In this document: positions 44,001 to 51,221 of the stretch, in pieces
Position numbering within the stretch: position 1 is the stretch's first letter
Layout: every line of letters starts with the position of its first letter
DNA from: CAZJHX01 sp964545715
GTDB taxonomy: Bacteria > Myxococcota_A > UBA9042 > GCA-2863065
Direction of reading: 5' to 3'
DNA length: 64,000 bases
Assembly (NCBI GenBank): GCA_964545715.1
Contig: CAZJHX010000009.1
Location: 59,800-123,799 of the forward strand
Position numbers and translations under genes: made by a program
Notes under the pieces: generated by a model
Database searches by the model: none
The model's input: the letters and a program-made list of their open reading frames with translations, nothing else
What the model was told of the DNA's origin: nothing

Positions 44001-45120
44001 GCTCGATGGCGCTCAGCACCTTGATCAGGCCGGCCGCACCGGCGGTGGTGATCAGGTGGCCCATGTTGGACTTCAGCGAGCCGACCGGCACCTCAGCGCA
44101 GCCGGTCCACACGTCGCTCATGCTCTTGAGCTCGATGCGATCGCCGACCACGGTTCCGGTGGCGTGGCACTCGATCAGGGAGATGTCCGACGGCGTCAGC
44201 CCGGACCGCTCGTACGCCGCGCGCATGGCCCGCACCTGACCGGCGCTGGACGGCACCAGCAGGCCCTGATCGCGCCCGTCGTTGCTCAACCCCACGCCGC
44301 GGATGACGCCGTGGATGGTGTCGCCCGCCGCCACCGCATCGCTCAGACGCTTGAGCGTGACCACCGCCGCGCCCTCTGCGGGCACCAGGCCGTCGGCCTC
44401 GGCGTGGAACGGGCGGCTCTGCCCCGTCTGGCTCAGCGCCTTCAGCGCGCAGAAGCCCACGTGGATGAAGAGATCGTCGGCCCGATTGACCGCGCCTGCC
44501 AGCATCACGTCAGCCTTGCGGTCGTGCAGCTGATCACACGCCAGCTTGATCGCGTACAGCGAGGACGCACACGCGGCGTCCAGGCAGAAGGCCTCGCCGC
44601 CCAGCCCCAGCGCCTGCGCCGTAAGGTGTGCGGGCAGGCCCGACATGAAGCGGTTGTGCGGATCGCTCTTGGGGATCCCCGCCGCGTCCGCCAGGTCGTC
44701 GCCGAGCCACGTGCGCTCGGCAAAGCGGCTCATAGATGTGCTGGGAAACGACAGATTGCCGAGCACCAGCCCGGTCTTGGCCGCATCGACGCCGCCCGCA
44801 TCCCGAATCGCCTCGCGCGCCACGTGCATCGCCCACTGAAACAGCGGGTCCAGCGCAGACAGGTGCCGCTCAGGCAGTGCATAGCCGCTTGGATCGAACT
44901 CGAACCCGCGTACGTACCCACCGCGGTCCGACCATGCTTTATCCGCGTGGTTGTCGGGCGTGCCCAGCGCGTTTTGCTGAGACAGCCCCCACCGATCGGG
45001 CGGCGCTGAGCCGAGCAAATCCCGGCCCGCTACAACGGCCTGCCACAACTCCTCAGGAGTTGCCGCACCGGGCAGCAGACACGCGCGTCCGACGATGGCG
45101 ATGGGTTCAAACGTACTCAT
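38044..45120 (-). CDS. pfaC: PUFA synthase subunit PfaC-like: KS-CLF-DH-DH-DH'-AGPAT
   Basis: A 2358-residue multidomain synthase subunit. KS 1-430: Cys184 (DAACASS), His319 (ECHATGT), His355 (SNMGHL). Chain-length-factor-like 440-715: the active-site Cys region reads LTVSSEELSGV, so decarboxylative condensation is lost. A Pro/Ala linker, a His/Gln-rich helix (795-840) and another linker follow. Hotdog DH folds: about 935-1085 (WWLHDGRMPAG, His976), 1140-1290 (GHFKSDPCMPG, His1186), 1350-1500 (degenerate, FRENGCETMPF), 1540-1690 (AHFHQDPVQPG, His1581). PKS-DH-like fold 1710-1945 of unclear activity. 1-acylglycerol-3-phosphate acyltransferase-like domain 2060-2290 with NHQTGVE (2106-2112) and EGTRS (2194-2198). 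The ATG overlaps the stop of pfaA by one base. This matches myxobacterial Pfa3-type proteins as known from published clusters. Confidence 0.92.
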   Translation of the reverse strand: MSTFEPIAIVGRACLLPGAATPEELWQAVVAGRDLLGSAPPDRWGLSQQNALGTPDNHADKAWSDRGGYVRGFEFDPSGYALPERHLSALDPLFQWAMHVAREAIRDAGGVDAAKTGLVLGNLSFPSTSMSRFAERTWLGDDLADAAGIPKSDPHNRFMSGLPAHLTAQALGLGGEAFCLDAACASSLYAIKLACDQLHDRKADVMLAGAVNRADDLFIHVGFCALKALSQTGQSRPFHAEADGLVPAEGAAVVTLKRLSDAVAAGDTIHGVIRGVGLSNDGRDQGLLVPSSAGQVRAMRAAYERSGLTPSDISLIECHATGTVVGDRIELKSMSDVWTGCAEVPVGSLKSNMGHLITTAGAAGLIKVLSAIEHQTRPPSLHVEAENPALAGSPLRVLKTAEPWTGRRRAGISAFGFGGNNAHLVVEEYVAGEAPEVASEAPKGPVAIVALSLTKNPETIEIPVAGLKFPPRDLERSLPQQLAILADAFRAVPELDLPRDRTGVLVGMGCDPNVARYGARWRMADWAAEWGNQDNLAAMRDGFTPLLESPGVLGTMPNIPANRLNSQFDLAGASLTVSSEELSGVRALEIAARALRAGDLDAAVVGAVDMSREPVQQAAIAALAPGRKTEDASVVLVLERLSDAQAKRHPVIAILDDVSGQAIESAHCGAHAAAGLVQIAEAASQTSEGDTVALALSALGGQTAQLALVGGPAEPKAATAPARALKFAGHWPEITPPAMKAPQTVGLAPLQPSPGVQTMPTAPELPPIVAPDVAPAPQPAPAVTPPPAPAAAGFHMELAAYHAQLSHVHQQFVAQQGHVHKQFLELRARTNAGLLDAYQRSSGGIIPAAPVAVPTPPIPVPAPPVVAKAPPVVAEAPAPTPKPVPAAPEPVVATLKKPTGLTLDREGLKTHASGRISEIYGDLFKQQDGYERQVRMPEPPLLLADRMTGLDAVAGSMGKGTIWTETDVTQESWWLHDGRMPAGIMIESGQADLMLISYLGIDFTNKSDRVYRLLGCELTYHRGLPTVGDTLKYDIHVDGHARQGDIRLFFFHYDCRIGDDIRLSVREGQAGFFTEEELLDSAGVLWSPEDGEHTDNPRMDPPAVECTKTSLTAKELQAFSEGRAYDCFGPGFETACAHTRTARISGGRMLFMDRVTHLERDGGAWGRGYLRAVDEIEPDDWFFDGHFKSDPCMPGTLMFEGCLQAMAVYMTSLGYTIDRDGWRFEPVADIPYQLRCRGEVDPDSKELIYEVFIEEIIDGPEPTIYADLLCTVDGLKAFHCRRMGLRLVPSWPMDSRPDLLDEYVETKPVHVAKDGFVFDYASLLACAWGKPSLAFSEMYKPYDDGGRVPRLPGPPYHFMSRVTSVKPELDGPKPGAIIEIEYDVPEDVWYFRENGCETMPFCVLLEAALQPCGWLASGVGSIVGSDQALFFRNLDGTGTLTRELLPGCGTLTTRVKIKSVSNAGGMIIEGFDVECFLQDDPEPIYVMDTVFGFFPGAALANQIGLPITDDHRAHLEAPCDETVNLRIKDDRWFGGTARLPAPFQLMIDRVDGIWPDAGDAGLGRYRAVKDIDPDEWFFKAHFHQDPVQPGSLGISAMIQLLQFAMLHKGMDQGVAEPRFEPLMLGAPLTWKYRGQVLPKNKLVHSTIEITEQGADERGPFAICKASLWVDGMRIYEASNLGMRITSGAVDTTLWNETLDPAQDTWLADHCPTWTVPALPMMSMLDRLAGAAAGEGRVINGAKNVAVKRWLPIGEPTIIRHDIHTDGRRSKVSLTNDDGAIAEGTVLVSNGYVMGPAPFKALQDDEAPNPYAAGTLFHGPAFQLLKSLRIGDTGASAILNAGAGAVPFGTLNQGLLDAATHAIPHDRLHLWSDEIPEDHVAYPAMIPQLSIHGPAPREGEVRCEVRFDGFFGGPRFPAFQVQLITGDKVWAAFRLVEALFPKGPLGRANPLDRRAFLRDRAFVDGLSLSDHDDGATRLTEARVAESDWLPGTIDGLYGARDVETIAAKEHVAREIGVHPGAVPAALPLNTFETVTTQDGDTTVVTSGAETLDIGVVRDFWTQWFDREPWPVEDLYYGLIQRFVRRVVLPDPAAFNAIHGKSALYLANHQTGVESLVFSILASGLAGVPTVTLAKAEHRHTWLGKLIAHCFTYPDVKDPQVIAFFDREDRESLPRIIGDLAMQMAGPGKSVMVHVEGTRSFDSSKPVEKMSGAFIDMALKVGVPVVPLRFTGGLPQSPLDKRIEFPIGMGTQDLWIGRPLMPDELSSMPYGDRKKKVIAAINALGPSNADETANPPDPEFAAKVAEHVAKYGVTEEHAVLALVLAEQQGCPESHRILARESFPDDPTGRWLTELRTRLFG

Positions 45121-48100
45121 TACGCGGGGAGAACAACGGTCTCGACGTCGTCCAGCTCCGCGATGACCTGGCCGTTACTGACGAACTTCACGTCGGTGAC
45201 GGTCTTGCTCTTGCCGACCACGCGGCAGCGCGCCACGCACTCGATCGGTCCGCCGGCCAGCGGCTTGTAACCACGGTACGCTCCAACACGCGTGGGCAGC
45301 GACGCCGCGCCCAGCTTGTGCTTGACCCACAACAGCGCCAGCTGCAGGCCGCCGTCCATCAGGCTGATGTCCGTGTTGCCCTCCAGCTGCGCCGCGATGC
45401 CGTCGTCCGAGACGCCGTCCAGCTTCTGGATGACCTGGAACTGCGGCCCGTGGAAGAGCACCTGTCCGTCGTAGACCTCGCCCGTGCCCCACGTCTCGTA
45501 CGCCGCCGGGGCGGGCGCCGAGGGGCCGTCGGCCGGGGCGTTGTCGTGCATCTCGGCCACCGCGCTGTAGTGCAGCGTGTTGTCGGGCGACCTCAGCTCC
45601 AGGCCCAGGCGCGCACCGTCACCGTTGCTGATCTGGTTGCAGCTGATCGAGAAGTGGTCACCCGTCTGGTCGAAGCCGCCCAGCTGAATGCCCTTGAGCA
45701 CCTTGAGGTCGGTGCACTCGACCAGCTCCAAATCCGGGCGCGTCGCCTTTGCCGCCCGTTGGAACCAGTCCATCACCTGCACGACCGGCAGCACCGGCAC
45801 GTTCTTGATGCTGTGGTCGGTCAGCTCGGGGTGCGTGCTGCGGCCCACGCGGACGTCAAACGCCTTGCGCAGGTCCGTGCCCGTCGAGATAAGCGCCTCC
45901 TGGCGCGGCGGACCGCCCAGGACCAGCTCGACCCGGCTGGGGTCGCTGTTCAGCAGCTCGTCGACCAGCATCTGGCCGCCGACCTCTAGCGGAATCAGTG
46001 GAACACCCGCCGCCTCAAAGTGCGCCTTCAACGCCGGGGTGACCATTCCGCCCTCCCAGGGGCCCCAGTTCAGCGACTTCACCAGGCACTTGGGGTTGGT
46101 CCGGTGCAGCAGGGCGCCGACCTTGTTGAGGATCTCGTTGGCCATCGCGTAGTCACACTGGCCGGCGTTGCCCGACCGCGCGGCCACCGACGAGAACATC
46201 ACGACCGTCTCAAGAGAGTCGTCCGCCGTCGCCGCCAGCAGGCTCTGCAGTCCCAACACTTTGGTGTCGAAGACCCGGTTGAACTGGTCGTCCGTCTTGT
46301 CCGCGATGAACTTGTCGGCCAGCACGCCCGCGCCATGCACGATGCCGGTGACCCGACCCCAGGTCGCACGCAGCGGCGCCAGCGCCTTGTCCAGCGCCGC
46401 GCTGTTGGTCACGTCGACAGACAGGTACTCCGCGTCCGAGCCCGCCGCCTTCAGCGACTGCAGCGTCCCCTGGATCTCGCGAACCGCTTGGATGCCGCGC
46501 ACCTGCTTGCCCAGCTCAGCCGGGCTGGGCGTCGAGCCGGATGCCCGGGCCGCCGTCAGCAGCGCCTTCTTGAGGTTGGCGTCGCCCTCGATGCCCGCAC
46601 ATGCCGCCGGCTCATCCGCCAGAACCGTGCGGCCCAGCAGCGCGATGCGCGTCTGAGTCGCTTTGGCCAGCGCGATGAGCGTGGCCGCGGTCACCCCGCG
46701 CGCCCCACCGGACGCCACGATGAACGACTTGCTGTTCACCGACGCCGAGCCACCCTCGACCGCGGTCTTGACGCTGGCCAGCGTGGTGCGCCGACCGTCC
46801 GCGTGCAGCCCGATCTCCAGCTCCGCGCCGCCCTTGTACAGCTCTTCCAGCAGCGCACCCGCCAGCTCGGCAGCTGTCCGGCCGCCGCGCTCCAGGTCGA
46901 TGGCGCGAACAGCCGCCGCGGGCCACTCCTGCGCCGCCGTCTTCGCCAAGCCGGGCAGGCCGCCGATCCAGGCGCGGTCGCTGCCGCTCAGCCCGAAGTC
47001 GCCGCCCGTGTCCTGCACCGTCACAAAGATGCCCTCAAACTTGGACCCCAGCGCCCGCGCCGCCTTGAAAGCCAGCCGGTTGGTGTCCAGGTCCGCATCG
47101 TCACGCAAGCCGCCCAGGAAGATGACCACGTCCGCGTCCGCGGGCACGTCATCGGTGATCTCAGTGGCGTGACCGGCCGCGTTCAGCTGTGTCGCCAGGG
47201 CCTGAGCGATGCCGTTGCCGTCGTCGGTCACCACCACCCGCCTGGCGGTGGCCAGACCCGAGAGCCCCAGCCCGTTGCCCGGTGCGGGGACCTCGTCCAG
47301 GACCCAGCGTCCCAGCTCCAGCGCCAGCGCCGGTGCGGCGGTCGTGGCGGTCTCGGTCGTCGTCGCAGCAGCGCCGCCCGTCGTCGAGGCCATGTAGTCC
47401 ACGATCTGTCCAAGCGTCTTGAGCTGCGCCATCTCGGCGGTGTCGACCTCGGGCAGATCCGGGGCCTCCTCGCTCATGGCGGCCAGGATCTCGACCCGCT
47501 TGATCGAGTCGATGCCCAGGTCGGTTTCGAGCGCCATATCCAGCGTCAGCATGTCGGCCGGGTACCCGGTCTTGTCGGCAACGACCGACAGGAGCAGGCC
47601 CTTGAGATCGATGCTCGGAGCCGCCGCCGCAGGGGCCGGCGCGGTCGCAGCCGGAGCCGGAGTTCCGATCGAGGTCTGCATGTACTCCACGATCTGACCC
47701 AGGGTCTTGAGCTGCGCCATCTCGGCGGTGTCGACCTCGGGCAGGTCCGGGGCCTCCTCGCTCATAGCCGCCAGGATCTCGACGCGCTTGATCGAGTCGA
47801 TGCCCAGGTCGGTCTCCAACGCCATGTCCAGCGTCAGCATGTCGGCGGGGTAGCCGGTCTTGTCGGCGACCACGTTGAGCAGCAGACCCTGCAGATCCAG
47901 CGTCACCGCCGGCGCCGTGGGGGCTTTGGGCGGCTCCACAGGCTCAGGCACGACGACCGGTGCGGGTTGTGGCGTGGGTGCGGCCTGCACAACCGGCTGT
48001 GGCGTAGGCTGAACAACTGGCGCGGGCACCGGCGCGGGCACTGGCGCGGGCACTGGCGGTTGCGTTATCTGAGGCAGCGCCGGCGTCCCGGTGACCATCG

Positions 48101-51100
48101 CGCTGAGGCCCACGAAGCTCTGCTCCACGCTCTTCAAAAATGCCATGTGCGTGTCTGCCATCGTCTGCTGCCAGGCGGCGTGCGCGGTGGCGGTCTGGTG
48201 CTGCGCGTTCTGATACGCCGCCACCCAGGCGTCGCTGGCGCCGGGAGCCATCGGGGTGGTCTGCACCTGCTGGACGGGCGCGGCCGCTGCGGCCACGGGG
48301 ACCTGCACCTGCACCTCTTTGATCACCTCCACCTCTTTGATGATGACCTCGGGCTCAACCTCGGCGTTCGGCGCCGGACGGCCCGCAGCGCCCTCGACGG
48401 GCGGGTACGGCTTGCCGACGTTGGTGCCGTCGATCGGCACGCTCAGCCGTGGCTGAGGCGCCTCGCGCGGGTCACCCGTCTCGTCGTGATGCGCCCACAG
48501 CGCCGCCAGCGTCGGGTTGGCGCCCTCGACGACCAGACGACCCAGCGCCTGGTGCCACGCGGTCACGCCGTCGCCGCCCTTTTTGTCCAGGGCCACGGCC
48601 ACGTGCTCTTTGCCCTTCAAGATGCGACCAGTCAGGTTGGTCAGGATCGACCCGGGACCCACCTCGATGAAGGTGCGGACGCCGTCGGCCCACATGCGCT
48701 CGATCTGCTCTACAAACCGCACCGGCAGCGCCACCGCGCCCGACAGGGTCTCACGGATGCTCTTGGCGTCGGCCGGGTAGGGCGCCGCCTGGCTGTTGGC
48801 GTAGACCGGCAGCTTTGGCGTGTCGATCACGATGTCGTTGAGGAAGCTCGCAAACGGGGCAGCCGAGTCGGACACGACGTTGCTGTGGAACGCCGTCGCC
48901 ACCGGCAGGCGGCGGAACTTCAGGCCCTCCCCCTCCAGCGCCTTCTCGATGGCCTCGATGGCCGACGTCTCGCCGCTGAGCACGACCTGACGCGGGCTGT
49001 TGTGGTTGGCAACGACCACGTCGATGCCGGACTTCTCGACCACCGCCGACACCGGCTCGATCTCGCCGACGACCGCGGTCATGGAGCCCGATGTCTGGGA
49101 CGCCGCGTCACGCATCAGCTCGCCGCGACGACGCGCCACGTCCAGCAGGCCGTAGCTGTCGAAGGCGCCCGCCGCATGCAGGGCCGTGACCTCGCCGTAG
49201 CTGTGGCCGCCGGTACAGTCGGCCTCGATGCCGATCATCTCCAGCAACGCAAGCTGAGACAGGCTGACGGCGCCGATAGCCGGCTGCGCCCACTCGGTGG
49301 AGACCAGCTTGGCCGCCTGTGCCGCCCGCTCCTCGTCCGTAAAGACGGCGCGCGGGAAGACCACGTTGTGCAGCTGCTCCCCTTCCATGATCACGTTGGC
49401 CGTCTGATCCCAGGCGCCCAGGGCCTCGGGCCACGCCATGGCCAGATCCGCGCCCATGCCCACGTACTGGCTGCCCTGGCCGGGGAACAGGAAGGCGGTC
49501 TTGCCCGTCTGCTTGCTCGCGCCATAGTGCAGGCCCGTCGGCGTGCTGAAGCCGCCCTTCTGATCCTTCTCGATCAGGTCCGCCGCCTGTGTCAGCTTGG
49601 CGGTCAGGTCCTCGTCGTCCTTGGCCACGATCGACACGCGGGCCGTCCAGCTGGGCTCGAAGGTCTCGTGACAGTGACGCGCGAACCAGGGCAGGAAGCA
49701 CTCGCCGCCCACCTCGATCGCACGCAGCTTGGCGGCCAGCGCGGCCGGGCTCTCAGCGCCCAGCGTGACCAGCTCGGTCTCAGCCGTGCGCAGGCGCGAC
49801 GCCTTGGGGTTGGGGCCCGTGTACTCTTCCAGCGCCAGGTGGAAGTTGCTGCCGCCGAACCCGAACGAACTCACCGAGGCGCGACGCGGGTGATCCGAGC
49901 CGCGAATCCAGGGGCGCGCGTTGGTGTTGAGGTAAAACGCGCTCTCCTCGAGGTTCATCTTGGGGTTGGGCCGCTCGATCTTGATCGTGGGCGGCAGCAC
50001 GCCGTGGTGCAGCGCCATCACGGTTTTGAACATGCCCGCCGCGCCGGCCGCCGCCTTGGCGTGACCGATCTGGCTCTTGACCGAGCCCAGCGCACACCAC
50101 TGCTTCTCCTCCGTGCCCGCCGTACCGAACGCCAGGTCCAGACCGCTGAACTCCGCCGCGTCACCCGCGACCGTGCCCGTGCCGTGCGCCTCGACCAGCT
50201 CGACCGTCTCGGGACCGTAGCCCGCGTGATCGTACGCGCGCGTGATCGCTTTTGCCTGACCCTCGGGCCGCGGCGCGTACACGCTCTTGGCGCGGCCGTC
50301 GCTGGAGGCGCCGATGCCGCGCAGCACAGCGTAGATCTTGTCGCCGTCGCGCTCGGCGTCGTCCAGTCGCTTCATCGCGACCATGCCGATGCCCTCGGCC
50401 AGCATGGTGCCGTCCGCCTGGTCCGAGAACGGGCGGCAGTCGCCCGACTTGGACAGCGCCGGCGTCTTGCTGAAGCACATGTACATGAAGATGTCGTTCA
50501 TCGTGTCGACGCCGCCGGCGATGACGATGTCGGACTGGCCCAGGTACAGCTCGTTGACCGCCATGGACATCGCGCTGAACGTGCTGGCGCAGGCTGCGTC
50601 CGTCACGCAGTTTGTGCCGCCCAGATCAAAGCGGTTGGCGATGCGGCCGGCGACTACGTTGCCCAGCACGCCGGGGAAGGTGCTCTCCTGCCACGGGACG
50701 TACTCGTCGGCGATGCGCTGGCAGCACTCGATGACCTTGCTCTCGGGGATGCCCGCGTCGCGCAGCGCTTTCTCCCAGACGGGGCGCTGAAGGCGGCTGA
50801 CCATCGAGCCCAGCAGCTCTTGCGCAGATGTGACGCCCAGGATGACGCTGATGCGCTCTTTGTCCATCTCGGCAAACTGGCCCTGCGCCGCCTCTTCCAG
50901 CACGCGCTGCGCCACGACCAGGCTCAGCAGCTGAGCGGTGTCTGTGGCGGGCATGATGCTGGGGGGCACGCCGTGGCCGAGGGCATCGAAGCCCACCCGG
51001 GGCAAGAACGCGCCGCGCTTGGCGTACGTCTTGTCGGGCGCGGACGGGTCGGGATCGTAGTAGTCCTCGATCAGCCAGTGGCTGGCGGGCACGTCGGTCA

Positions 51101-51221
51101 GCAGGTCCTTGCCGGACAGAATGTCGCCCCAGAAGCCGGTCTTCTCGACCGAGCCGGGGAACAGGGCGCTGACGCCGACAACGGCGATGGGGGGACGGAC
51201 AGTCTTGTCATTTTGGGACAT
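45120..51221 (-). CDS. pfaA: PUFA synthase subunit PfaA-like: KS-AT-ACP-ACP-KR-DH'
   Basis: A 2033-residue type I iterative synthase subunit. KS 8-465 with Cys211 (DAACAST), His346 (EAHGTGT), His387 (SQIGHAK). Malonyl-type acyltransferase 575-870 with FLFPGQGSQYVGMG, Ser674 (GGHSYGE) and His779. A Pro/Ala/Val linker, then two acyl carrier domains at 1108-1180 and 1204-1278 with pantetheine sites Ser1143 and Ser1239 (LGIDSIKR). Ketoreductase 1497-1735 with GGARGVT, Ser1677-Ser1678, Tyr1691 and Asn1695. C-terminal PKS-type dehydratase-like domain from 1790. The start ATG at 51221 overlaps the pfaD stop (TGATG), preceded by AGAGAGG; the frame is open further upstream within pfaD but that part is not protein-like. 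Adds malonyl units and reduces the beta-keto group during PUFA synthesis. Confidence 0.92.
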   Translation of the reverse strand: MSQNDKTVRPPIAVVGVSALFPGSVEKTGFWGDILSGKDLLTDVPASHWLIEDYYDPDPSAPDKTYAKRGAFLPRVGFDALGHGVPPSIMPATDTAQLLSLVVAQRVLEEAAQGQFAEMDKERISVILGVTSAQELLGSMVSRLQRPVWEKALRDAGIPESKVIECCQRIADEYVPWQESTFPGVLGNVVAGRIANRFDLGGTNCVTDAACASTFSAMSMAVNELYLGQSDIVIAGGVDTMNDIFMYMCFSKTPALSKSGDCRPFSDQADGTMLAEGIGMVAMKRLDDAERDGDKIYAVLRGIGASSDGRAKSVYAPRPEGQAKAITRAYDHAGYGPETVELVEAHGTGTVAGDAAEFSGLDLAFGTAGTEEKQWCALGSVKSQIGHAKAAAGAAGMFKTVMALHHGVLPPTIKIERPNPKMNLEESAFYLNTNARPWIRGSDHPRRASVSSFGFGGSNFHLALEEYTGPNPKASRLRTAETELVTLGAESPAALAAKLRAIEVGGECFLPWFARHCHETFEPSWTARVSIVAKDDEDLTAKLTQAADLIEKDQKGGFSTPTGLHYGASKQTGKTAFLFPGQGSQYVGMGADLAMAWPEALGAWDQTANVIMEGEQLHNVVFPRAVFTDEERAAQAAKLVSTEWAQPAIGAVSLSQLALLEMIGIEADCTGGHSYGEVTALHAAGAFDSYGLLDVARRRGELMRDAASQTSGSMTAVVGEIEPVSAVVEKSGIDVVVANHNSPRQVVLSGETSAIEAIEKALEGEGLKFRRLPVATAFHSNVVSDSAAPFASFLNDIVIDTPKLPVYANSQAAPYPADAKSIRETLSGAVALPVRFVEQIERMWADGVRTFIEVGPGSILTNLTGRILKGKEHVAVALDKKGGDGVTAWHQALGRLVVEGANPTLAALWAHHDETGDPREAPQPRLSVPIDGTNVGKPYPPVEGAAGRPAPNAEVEPEVIIKEVEVIKEVQVQVPVAAAAAPVQQVQTTPMAPGASDAWVAAYQNAQHQTATAHAAWQQTMADTHMAFLKSVEQSFVGLSAMVTGTPALPQITQPPVPAPVPAPVPAPVVQPTPQPVVQAAPTPQPAPVVVPEPVEPPKAPTAPAVTLDLQGLLLNVVADKTGYPADMLTLDMALETDLGIDSIKRVEILAAMSEEAPDLPEVDTAEMAQLKTLGQIVEYMQTSIGTPAPAATAPAPAAAAPSIDLKGLLLSVVADKTGYPADMLTLDMALETDLGIDSIKRVEILAAMSEEAPDLPEVDTAEMAQLKTLGQIVDYMASTTGGAAATTTETATTAAPALALELGRWVLDEVPAPGNGLGLSGLATARRVVVTDDGNGIAQALATQLNAAGHATEITDDVPADADVVIFLGGLRDDADLDTNRLAFKAARALGSKFEGIFVTVQDTGGDFGLSGSDRAWIGGLPGLAKTAAQEWPAAAVRAIDLERGGRTAAELAGALLEELYKGGAELEIGLHADGRRTTLASVKTAVEGGSASVNSKSFIVASGGARGVTAATLIALAKATQTRIALLGRTVLADEPAACAGIEGDANLKKALLTAARASGSTPSPAELGKQVRGIQAVREIQGTLQSLKAAGSDAEYLSVDVTNSAALDKALAPLRATWGRVTGIVHGAGVLADKFIADKTDDQFNRVFDTKVLGLQSLLAATADDSLETVVMFSSVAARSGNAGQCDYAMANEILNKVGALLHRTNPKCLVKSLNWGPWEGGMVTPALKAHFEAAGVPLIPLEVGGQMLVDELLNSDPSRVELVLGGPPRQEALISTGTDLRKAFDVRVGRSTHPELTDHSIKNVPVLPVVQVMDWFQRAAKATRPDLELVECTDLKVLKGIQLGGFDQTGDHFSISCNQISNGDGARLGLELRSPDNTLHYSAVAEMHDNAPADGPSAPAPAAYETWGTGEVYDGQVLFHGPQFQVIQKLDGVSDDGIAAQLEGNTDISLMDGGLQLALLWVKHKLGAASLPTRVGAYRGYKPLAGGPIECVARCRVVGKSKTVTDVKFVSNGQVIAELDDVETVVLPA
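47388..47900 (-). repeat. Tandem near-identical acyl carrier domains in pfaA
   Basis: The two ACP domains (47682-47900 and 47388-47612) encode an identical stretch of about 60 residues from VVADKTGYPADM to AQLKTLGQIV, while the DNA differs at scattered synonymous sites. The period is 96 residues (288 bases). Confidence 0.85.
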
